DNA from: Methanosarcinaceae archaeon
GTDB lineage: Archaea > Halobacteriota > Methanosarcinia > Methanosarcinales > Methanosarcinaceae
Assembly (NCBI GenBank): GCA_030594665.1
Contig: JAUVET010000111.1
Location: 1 to 5,794, forward strand
Reading direction: 5' to 3'
DNA length: 5,794 nucleotides
Shown: piece after piece, positions 1-5,259 of the stretch
Layout: every line of letters starts with the position of its first letter
Numbering within the stretch: position 1 is the stretch's first letter
The notes under the pieces: generated by a model
Told to the model about the DNA's origin: nothing
The model's database searches: none
What the model saw: the letters and a program-made list of their open reading frames with translations, nothing else
Program-made: the position numbers and the translations under genes

Positions 1-657
1 GAAATAGTGGGGTCATCTATTGCTGCACAACGGAAATTGATATCAGGTTTTGGAGGGTCTGCACCAAGGGAGCGATGGCTGGAAGGGAATGATCCGAAAC
101 ATGCGGCAATATCATTGTCAGGCGAGCCTACGATGTACCCATACCTGCCTGGACTTGTTGAGGAATTCGGCAGGCAGGGGATAAGCACTTTTGTTGTTAC
201 CAATGGCACAAATCCGGAAATGATGAAAAGGATCAACCCAAGCCAGTTGTACATGAGCCTGGACGCACCGGATGAGAATACATACATCAAGGCGTGCTTG
301 CCCAGATTCCCGAATTTGTGGAATAGGATAAACGAGTCCCTTGATATTCTCAAAAATAAGGATACGCGGGTAGCAATCAGGATAACGGCTGTCAAGGGTC
401 TGAATATGTTTGATCCGGAAGGATATGCGGAATTGATAAAAAAGGCTGAACCTGATTTTGTTGAGGTCAAAGCATACATGCATCTTGGTTTTTCAAGGGC
501 CCGCCTGCCGCGTGAAGCCATGCCTTCACACGGTGAGGTGATGGCGTTTGCAAAGGATATCGCGCATTATCTTGGATATAAGGTCGCAGACGATGTAGAG
601 ATTAGCAGGGTTGTGCTTTTGTCGAAGGACGGGAAGGTTTCTAATTTGGTGGTTTGA
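1..657 (+). CDS. taw1: tRNA 4-demethylwyosine synthase (Taw1/TYW1), 5'-truncated by window edge
   Basis: Radical SAM enzyme that condenses N1-methylguanosine-37 of tRNA-Phe with a two-carbon unit from pyruvate to form the tricyclic 4-demethylwyosine base, the first committed step to wyosine derivatives (known for the family). The 218 codons visible are open from the first base, so the gene begins upstream. The GTG at position 7 is an internal Val, not a start. The fragment shows TYW1 signatures: GFGG (in-window residues 16-19), HAAISLSGEPTMYP (34-47), FVVTNGTNPEM (64-74), QLYMSLDAP (82-90), RITAVKGLNM (127-136) and VEVKAYMHLGFSRARLP (154-170), then SRVVLLS near the end. The CxxxCxxC iron-sulfur motif lies in the missing N-terminal part, roughly 90-100 residues judging by the usual archaeal length of about 310. 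Stop is TGA followed at once by TAA. No frameshift is visible. Family identity is secure. Confidence 0.95.
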   Translation, partial: EIVGSSIAAQRKLISGFGGSAPRERWLEGNDPKHAAISLSGEPTMYPYLPGLVEEFGRQGISTFVVTNGTNPEMMKRINPSQLYMSLDAPDENTYIKACLPRFPNLWNRINESLDILKNKDTRVAIRITAVKGLNMFDPEGYAELIKKAEPDFVEVKAYMHLGFSRARLPREAMPSHGEVMAFAKDIAHYLGYKVADDVEISRVVLLSKDGKVSNLVV

Positions 658-682
658 TAATTTTGTTTGGGGAATAGTACTG

Positions 683-727
683 GATGGTATGATACTAGAT
701 GATATGATACTGGTTGGTATGATTCTA
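683..727. repeat. Three tandem 15-bp units (GATGGTATGATACTA type)
   Basis: Three head-to-tail 15-bp units at 683-697, 698-712 and 713-727 read GATGGTATGATACTA, GATGATATGATACTG and GTTGGTATGATTCTA. A poorer fourth unit may precede them at 668-682. Each unit has a near-palindromic core, GTAT-G-ATAC. One more good copy, ATTGGTATGATACTA, lies 43 bp further on at 770-784, inside the candidate operator of the downstream ATPase gene. The array starts 26 bp after the taw1 stop and lies upstream of the ATPase promoter, so binding sites for a regulator are a reasonable guess. A simple tandem duplication without function is the alternative. Confidence 0.8.
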
Positions 728-750
728 TTAGACAACCCATATTTGCGCAC

Positions 751-762
751 AAACATATAAAT
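751..762 (+). promoter_or_regulatory. TATA box of the ATPase gene starting at 811
   Basis: AAACATATAAAT combines a purine-rich BRE-like stretch with an archaeal TATA element (ATATAAAT at 755-762). Archaeal transcription normally begins about 25 bp beyond the box, here near 783-786. That leaves a leader of about 25-28 nt before ATG 811, with no recognisable Shine-Dalgarno sequence. The promoter strength and start site are inferred, not observed. Confidence 0.6.
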
Positions 763-793
763 AATACTAATTGGTATGATACTAATTAGTATT
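763..793. promoter_or_regulatory. Perfect 10-bp inverted repeat, candidate operator
   Basis: AATACTAATT at 763-772 and its exact reverse complement AATTAGTATT at 784-793 flank an 11-bp centre (GGTATGATACT) that is itself nearly symmetric. The element begins directly after the TATA box and covers the predicted transcription start, a common place for a repressor operator. It also contains another copy of the upstream 15-bp unit. A hairpin at the 5' end of the mRNA is less likely, because the left arm would lie upstream of the start site. Function is inferred from position and symmetry. Confidence 0.5.
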
Positions 794-810
794 ATTATTA
801 TTTGATAACC

Positions 811-2241
811 ATGAGATTTTATAACCGCAAGGATGAGTTAGAGGAACTTGAACGTGTCCGAAAGTTGTGCAACAGGTCAACACATTTCACGATACTCAGT
901 GGACGAAGGCGGGTTGGGAAAACTGAATTGGTCAAGAAATTCTATGAAAACAAGGAGCATCTTTACTTTTTCATAGGTCGGAAAAACCCTTCATTGCTTT
1001 TGGAGGAACTATCTGAAATTGCCAGAACAAAAATTGATGGGTTTCCAACAATACTGAAGTTCGATGAATGGCTGGAATTCCTGTTGAACAATGTTGGGGA
1101 CAATACGGTTGTGTTCTTTGACGAGTTCCAGAATCTGAAATATGTGGATGAAAGCATTTTTTCTGATTTCCAGAAAGTGATTGACGATCGTAAGGACAAA
1201 ACGCATGTTCATATAATCGCTGCAGGTTCGCATATAACGCTGATGAATAAGATATTTTCTGACAGCAAAGAGCCTCTTTTTGGAAGGGTTACTGAAAAGT
1301 ATGTGCTAAAGCCGTTGTTGTTCAAGGATATAGCCGGAATGTTGGCAGGGATCGGCGTTACGGAAATTAAAGAGCAGATACGCTGGTATACTGTTTTTGG
1401 AGGTATTCCGAAATATTATGTGGCAGCAGAGGAGCAGGGACTTTTTGGTGATGATATATTTTCCACTCTCAGGTTACTTATTTTCAGGGAATTTGCTCCA
1501 TTGAAAGAGGAAGCCAGGAGTATTCTGGTAGAAGATTTTGGAAGTGAACATACTTCTTATTTCTCGATACTGGAAGCGATTGCTCTTGGAAATTCTGAAA
1601 TGACAACGATTGCGAACAGATCCGGAATAAAAGTGCAGAGTATAGCTAAATATCTTAGTTTGCTTGTGAAGGATTTTGGTTATCTGGACTATGTTGTCCC
1701 GATAACTGAGCAAAAACCATGGAAAAGCAAAAAAGGGCGGTATTTCATAAGTGATAATTTCTTTAAATTCTGGTTCAGGTATGTGTATCGAAATATGAGT
1801 GATTATGAGATCGGCAATTATGATATACTGATTGAAAAGATTATGCAGGATTTCGATTCCTTTACGGGACGTGAGTTTGAAAAAGTTGCGACGCAGTTTT
1901 TGATGGAGATGAATAAACAGGACACTTTTCCATTAAAGTTCTCAAAGATCGGCAAGTGGTGGAATCGCAAAGGCAGCAAGATCGATATCGTTGCTCTGGA
2001 TGAAAATACCAATGATATCCTTTTTTGTGAATGTAAATGGCGAAATAGACTAACCGATGTTGATGTTTTGGAAGGGCTTATGCAAAAGTCCGGGCTTGTG
2101 GATTGGAATAATGGAAAGAGGAAAGAACATTTTGCAGTGATCTCAAGATCGGGTTTTTCAAAAAAGGCGGAGGAGTTTGCTAAGGTTAATGGCTTTTTGC
2201 TTTATACACTGGATGATGTGGGTGGTTGTTTTGGGGGTTGA
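811..2241 (+). CDS. Archaeal P-loop ATPase with C-terminal DUF234 nuclease-like domain
   Basis: Protein of 476 residues resembling the archaeal ATPase family (ATPase_2/COG1672 type, STAND/AAA-related) joined to DUF234. Seen: N-terminal RFYNRKDELEEL typical of the family; Walker A GRRRVGKT (31-38); Walker B TVVFFDEFQNL (99-109, D104 E105); sensor-like IIAAGS (135-140); FGRV (157-160) and FGGIPKYY (196-203), also usual in the family; a predicted winged-helix stretch about 250-295; and a C-terminal domain from about 350 with GREFE (353-357), D392 in IDIVALD and ECK (407-409). This D...ExK pattern is that of PD-(D/E)XK nucleases and looks intact. ATG 811 is preferred over an in-frame TTG at 802 because the family starts at this point and no ribosome site supports TTG. 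It faces the next gene, stop to stop, 15 bp apart. Cellular role unknown; defence, mobile-element or DNA-processing roles are guesses. No membrane segment or signal peptide is apparent. Confidence 0.9.
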   Translation: MRFYNRKDELEELERVRKLCNRSTHFTILSGRRRVGKTELVKKFYENKEHLYFFIGRKNPSLLLEELSEIARTKIDGFPTILKFDEWLEFLLNNVGDNTVVFFDEFQNLKYVDESIFSDFQKVIDDRKDKTHVHIIAAGSHITLMNKIFSDSKEPLFGRVTEKYVLKPLLFKDIAGMLAGIGVTEIKEQIRWYTVFGGIPKYYVAAEEQGLFGDDIFSTLRLLIFREFAPLKEEARSILVEDFGSEHTSYFSILEAIALGNSEMTTIANRSGIKVQSIAKYLSLLVKDFGYLDYVVPITEQKPWKSKKGRYFISDNFFKFWFRYVYRNMSDYEIGNYDILIEKIMQDFDSFTGREFEKVATQFLMEMNKQDTFPLKFSKIGKWWNRKGSKIDIVALDENTNDILFCECKWRNRLTDVDVLEGLMQKSGLVDWNNGKRKEHFAVISRSGFSKKAEEFAKVNGFLLYTLDDVGGCFGG

Positions 2242-2256
2242 AGGAAATTAAAATCC

Positions 2257-3561
2257 TCAACCTGCTGTTATCAACCATGTCCAGAGAGGAACAAATCTGA
2301 CTGCTTTACCTTTGTGTTCCTCCAACGAGTCATAGTCTTCCGTAATGACAAGCAGATCATCACAATCCATTTGTTCGCTTGCTTTTATCAGGGCCCTGAT
2401 CTCCCGTTTCATCACATCAGTATCAGTGACATCCCTGCAAACCTGTATAAGCTGTTCTACTCTGCCTGCGGTGTGTATGACAAAATCAACTTCTTCCTGC
2501 TGCTGGTTCTTCCAGTAGGAAATGTTTGTTAATGTTTGTCTGCGGCGTTCAAGTTCCAGAAAAACAATGTTCTCCATTTTCCGGCCGTAATCTTTTGTAA
2601 CCCCTGTGAGTTTTGAAAAACCAATGTCGCACAAATATGCCTTATTGATAGAAAACTCTCTTTTTCTAAGTGAATGATCGAATTTTGACAAAAAGAATAC
2701 AAAAACCGACTCTTCCAGCATAGACAGGTATGAGTATAAGGTATTCTTACTTGCTTTCATTCCCATTGATCTTAAGGTGAGATGCTGCTTATGCACACTG
2801 TACTCCCTTGAAAAAGATGATGTAAGAGACTTTATCAGCCATTTGATCAATCGGATGTTCTTAATGTGATATCTTTCAACAACATCCTGATACACGATCA
2901 TATTGAAATATTCATTTAGTATCTTGATCTTGTTTTCCGTATTTTCTTCCATTATAACTTCAGGAAAGCCGCCGAATTCAAGATATTCGTCAAGAAGACT
3001 TTTCAGAACGGATATTTCTTTTGAACTGAGCCTTGAAATGTCAAAATCGGCATTTTTAATTTTCAGGAATTCCCTGAATGAGAATGGCAGCAGCATATAA
3101 GAAAACGTTCTGCCACGAAGTGAGGTTGAGATCTCTTTGCCCAGTAATTTGGAACTCGAACCTGTCAGGAAAATTTCAAAACCTTCGTCATGCAATGCAC
3201 GTATTGCTGTTTCCCAGTTCTCTATAGTCTGGGGTTCATCAATGAAAACATAACATTTTCCTTCTGTTGATGAGGGATACAGCTGCCAGTGTATCTTTAT
3301 GATATCCCTGATCTCTTTAAAATTGATGTCTATAAGTCTCGGATCTTCAAAATTGAGATACAGGATGTTTTCTTTGTTCACACCACTACGCAGCAGTTCC
3401 TCGATCTTTTTGAACAGATACGATGTTTTTCCAGCCCGCCTCGGACCTATTATAGATTTGATCTTTTTAGGTCCGTTCACTTCCAGTTCCCTTTCGATCA
3501 GTTCTGGCGGTGTCTTTTTCTGGAAATCCAGTAAGTATTCCTTTACTTCGGAAGATATCAT
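2257..3561 (-). CDS. AAA ATPase (AAA_14) with DUF4143-type C-terminal domain
   Basis: Protein of 434 residues, usual length for the AAA_14-DUF4143 (COG1373) family. Seen: Walker A GPRRAGKT (39-46); LYLNFEDPRL (67-76), a family hallmark; Walker B CYVFIDEPQ (103-111, D108 E109) followed by ENWE; sensor-1 region IFLTGSSSKLL (130-140); LRGRTFSYMLLPFSFREFL (148-166), with conserved arginines; LEFGGFPEV (194-202); a helical middle part with a likely winged helix around 255-290; then a nuclease-like tail with E330, EEVDFVI (356-362) and LIQVC (371-375). In many relatives the last motif is E-V-K, so a catalytic Glu/Lys pair seems to be replaced by Gln and Cys, and nuclease activity is doubtful. ATG 3561 is the natural start: a TATA box lies just upstream and no leader or ribosome site is seen. 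Function in the cell is unknown; family members are often accessory and patchily distributed. Confidence 0.9.
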   Translation of the reverse strand: MISSEVKEYLLDFQKKTPPELIERELEVNGPKKIKSIIGPRRAGKTSYLFKKIEELLRSGVNKENILYLNFEDPRLIDINFKEIRDIIKIHWQLYPSSTEGKCYVFIDEPQTIENWETAIRALHDEGFEIFLTGSSSKLLGKEISTSLRGRTFSYMLLPFSFREFLKIKNADFDISRLSSKEISVLKSLLDEYLEFGGFPEVIMEENTENKIKILNEYFNMIVYQDVVERYHIKNIRLIKWLIKSLTSSFSREYSVHKQHLTLRSMGMKASKNTLYSYLSMLEESVFVFFLSKFDHSLRKREFSINKAYLCDIGFSKLTGVTKDYGRKMENIVFLELERRRQTLTNISYWKNQQQEEVDFVIHTAGRVEQLIQVCRDVTDTDVMKREIRALIKASEQMDCDDLLVITEDYDSLEEHKGKAVRFVPLWTWLITAG

Positions 3562-3572
3562 ATAATCTATAC

Positions 3573-3600
3573 AGGGAAAAAAACATATAAATCTTTCCCT
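3573..3600 (-). promoter_or_regulatory. Promoter of the minus-strand ATPase: TATA box inside a 7-bp inverted repeat
   Basis: On the minus strand GAAAGATTTATATG offers a BRE-like stretch and a TATA element (about 3590-3583). Its centre is about 26 bp from the A of ATG 3561, so transcription probably starts at or within a few bases of the start codon, giving a leaderless mRNA. AGGGAAA (3573-3579) and TTTCCCT (3594-3600) form an exact inverted repeat with a 14-bp spacer that encloses the TATA box, so a protein bound there would compete with TBP. The TATA call is fairly firm; the operator role is inferred. Confidence 0.6.
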
Positions 3601-3719
3601 ATTGAATTAACTTATTAGACATACATTTTCAGGAATATGCGATAAATGCCACTGCCTCATCCACCACCTATAACAATCACAGGTCATATTAGGTGCACAG
3701 AGTAACCCACGTTTAGATC

Positions 3720-3746
3720 CTCTGCGTGCTCTGCTCTCTCTGCGGT
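3720..3746. repeat. Three tandem 9-nt CTCTGC units, likely dispersed repeat
   Basis: CTCTGCGTG, CTCTGCTCT and CTCTGCGGT follow one another at 3720-3728, 3729-3737 and 3738-3746; read on the minus strand they are CAGAG-ended units. The block is richer in G+C than the surrounding intergenic DNA and is bounded by TTTAGATC (3712-3719) and TTTAAGATC (3754-3762), a near direct repeat. CTCTGCG-type 9-mers of this kind recur in non-coding DNA of various prokaryotic genomes (recalled, not searched here). No function is known to me. Confidence 0.65.
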
Positions 3747-3839
3747 TCTACACTTTAAGATCGCGATAATTTTGTAATTTGCATGATATCAGTCAGCATT
3801 GTTTGGTTTTAACTCTAATAGACAAGTGGCAGTCATAAT

Positions 3840-3848
3840 CTATATTTA
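3840..3848 (+). promoter_or_regulatory. Possible TATA element of prf1
   Basis: CTATATTTA is the best TATA-like sequence in the 150 bp before prf1. A start about 25 bp downstream, near 3870, would give a leader of roughly 65 nt, consistent with a gene translated from a Shine-Dalgarno site. The match to the archaeal consensus is moderate, and other AT-rich stretches compete. Confidence 0.3.
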
Positions 3849-3921
3849 CATCAACATCTACTTAGGGTAAGAAAAACCAAAAGTAATCCACATATCAAAT
3901 TTTGATCATAATCCCAATCAC

Positions 3922-3925
3922 GAGG
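3922..3925 (+). promoter_or_regulatory. Weak ribosome-binding site of prf1
   Basis: GAGG ends 10 nt before ATG 3936. It pairs with the CCUC part of the 16S rRNA 3' end, but is short and slightly far from the start, so initiation may be only partly Shine-Dalgarno dependent. Confidence 0.4.
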
Positions 3926-3935
3926 CATTCACACA

Positions 3936-5183
3936 ATGGCAGAACAATCGGCACACCAGAAATACGAATTCAAACGTAAACTTGAGGGACTCAGGGATAA
4001 AAAAGGCAGGGGCACCGAACTGGTATCACTGTACATCCCGCACGATAAGCAGATATCAGATGTCACATCCCAGCTAAGGGATGAGCACGGCCAGGCTGCG
4101 AACATCAAGTCCAAAATGACCAAGACCAATGTGCAGGGAGCACTTGAGTCGCTGCTTTCAAGACTGCGGTATATCAAAAAAGCGCCTGAGAACGGTATTA
4201 TATTCTTTACAGGTGCCGTTGATGTCGGTGCAAACAAGACCAACATGGAAACAACCATGGTCGAGCCGCCTGAACCAATTACATCCTACAAGTATCACTG
4301 CGATTCATCATTTTATCTCCAGCCACTTGAAGACATGCTGCGGGACAAGAAGACCTACGGTCTTCTGGTTCTCGATAGGCGTGAGGCAACTGTAGGGTTA
4401 TTAACAGGGAAACATATAGAATCATTCCGCCATTTAACATCAAACGTACCTGGCAAGCAGCGAAAAGGCGGACAGAGTGCGCACAGGTTCCAGCAACTCC
4501 GGCTCATTGCAATACATGACTTCTATAAACGCATTGGGAATGCTGCAAGTGAAGTGTTCATGACAGTAGACCACAATGACTTTGAAGGTGTATTGATAGG
4601 CGGTCCATCCCCGACCAAAGAAGAGTTTGAGTCGGGTCAATTCTTCCATCACGAGATAGAGAAGAAGATCATAGGTCTTTTTGATGCTGCATATACCGAC
4701 GAATCCGGACTTTCCGAACTCGTGAATGCTGCAGGTGACAGGCTGGCAGATCTTGATCTTATGGTTGAGAAAAAGGCAATGAAAAGGTTCTTTACAGAAT
4801 TGGTTTCGGATTCGGGAAAAGCTACATACGGTGCGGAAGCGGTAAAGGCAAATCTGGATGTCGGTGCTGTGGATGTCCTGTTGCTTTCTGAGGATTTGAG
4901 GGCTGAGAAAGATATTATAAAATGCGAATCATGCAATTATGAAACAAGTGTCACACGTGAGTACAAACCCGGCGAGAAGATCGAGCCACCAGGCAACTGC
5001 CCAAAATGTGGCTCATTCCTTAGAGTTGTTGAAAAAGTGGATGTAGTGGATGAATTATCCGGCATGTGCGATCAGATGGGCACAGAGGTTACGTTTATAT
5101 CGACCGACTTTGACGAGGGTGCACAGCTTATGAACGCTTTTGGTGGCATTGCTGCGATACTGCGGTATAGCACAGGGATCTAG
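3936..5183 (+). CDS. prf1: Peptide chain release factor aRF1 (class 1, eRF1 family)
   Basis: Recognises all three stop codons in the ribosomal A site and triggers hydrolysis of peptidyl-tRNA; it works with aEF1A and ABCE1 in archaea (family knowledge). The 415-residue length is normal for archaea. Three domains are visible. The N domain (about 1-135) carries GT (26-27), NIKS (56-59) and YxCxxxF (Y120, C122, F126), the elements that read stop codons. The M domain (about 136-270) carries GGQ at 178-180 in KQRKGGQSAHRF; its Gln enters the peptidyl transferase centre. The C domain contains a zinc-ribbon minidomain, C330-C333 and C355-C358. All key residues are present, so the protein should be active. 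ATG 3936 fits the family N terminus, with a weak GAGG site 10 nt upstream. argS follows on the same strand after 76 bp. Identity is secure. Confidence 0.97.
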   Translation: MAEQSAHQKYEFKRKLEGLRDKKGRGTELVSLYIPHDKQISDVTSQLRDEHGQAANIKSKMTKTNVQGALESLLSRLRYIKKAPENGIIFFTGAVDVGANKTNMETTMVEPPEPITSYKYHCDSSFYLQPLEDMLRDKKTYGLLVLDRREATVGLLTGKHIESFRHLTSNVPGKQRKGGQSAHRFQQLRLIAIHDFYKRIGNAASEVFMTVDHNDFEGVLIGGPSPTKEEFESGQFFHHEIEKKIIGLFDAAYTDESGLSELVNAAGDRLADLDLMVEKKAMKRFFTELVSDSGKATYGAEAVKANLDVGAVDVLLLSEDLRAEKDIIKCESCNYETSVTREYKPGEKIEPPGNCPKCGSFLRVVEKVDVVDELSGMCDQMGTEVTFISTDFDEGAQLMNAFGGIAAILRYSTGI

Positions 5184-5198
5184 TACAGGGATTTTAAT

Positions 5199-5242
5199 TT
5201 AAATTTTACTTAAACTTAACTTTAACTTAAATTTTACTTAAA
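5199..5242. repeat. Duplicated 16-mer in the AT-rich prf1-argS gap
   Basis: TTAAATTTTACTTAAA occurs exactly at 5199-5214 and again at 5227-5242, a 28-bp offset. The bases between are more ACTTAA-like words, so the whole stretch looks like slippage-grown low-complexity DNA. It may hold an argS promoter or release the prf1 transcript, but no single convincing TATA box stands out. Confidence 0.7.
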
Positions 5243-5247
5243 TTCAT

Positions 5248-5254
5248 AGGTGAT
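5248..5254 (+). promoter_or_regulatory. Strong ribosome-binding site deciding the TTG start of argS
   Basis: AGGTGAT is complementary to the archaeal 16S rRNA 3' end (AUCACCU) over seven bases, and a 5-nt gap (5255-5259) separates it from TTG 5260. The TGA inside it (5251-5253) is also the in-frame stop that closes the argS frame upstream, so no earlier start is possible. Confidence 0.8.
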
Positions 5255-5259
5255 TATTT

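Larger units (their letters stand above)
3562..3935. other. Divergent intergenic region of 374 bp
   Basis: No coding region is supported on either strand. It serves the divergent promoters of the minus-strand ATPase (left end) and prf1 (right end). The centre holds the CTCTGC units at 3720-3746. Minor symmetric elements are CACCTA/TAGGTG (3665-3670 and 3690-3695, 19-nt loop), ATCGCGAT (3760-3767) and ATCAAA-T-TTTGAT (3894-3906), each short enough to arise by chance. No tRNA cloverleaf, C/D-box guide RNA with proper C and D boxes, or CRISPR repeat was recognised. Confidence 0.6.

Noticed and set aside
7..9. GTG at 7 as start of taw1
   Set aside because: The frame is open to the window edge, and residues before and after match the interior of TYW1; the iron-sulfur motif must lie upstream.
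567..752. Minus-strand open frame encoding repeated SYHPV-like pentapeptides
   Set aside because: The pentapeptide pattern is only the translation of the 15-bp tandem units; the frame lies antisense to the taw1 end, and no promoter or ribosome site supports it.
683..784. CRISPR array
   Set aside because: The 15-bp units are contiguous without spacers and too short for CRISPR repeats; no cas gene is present.
802..810. TTG at 802 as start of the ATPase gene
   Set aside because: It adds only three residues (M-I-T) before an ATG that matches the family N terminus, and no Shine-Dalgarno site precedes it.
726..3621. Shared TATTAGACA at 726-734 and 3613-3621, with a near copy at 3815-3823
   Set aside because: Only nine bases, AT-rich, and its order relative to the 12-mer is reversed on the two sides, so it does not form a coherent flanking repeat.
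3781..3840. Possible C/D-box guide RNA (ATGATAT with nearby CAGT and CTGA on the other strand)
   Set aside because: The C box departs from RUGAUGA, and no properly spaced D and internal boxes exist on the same strand.
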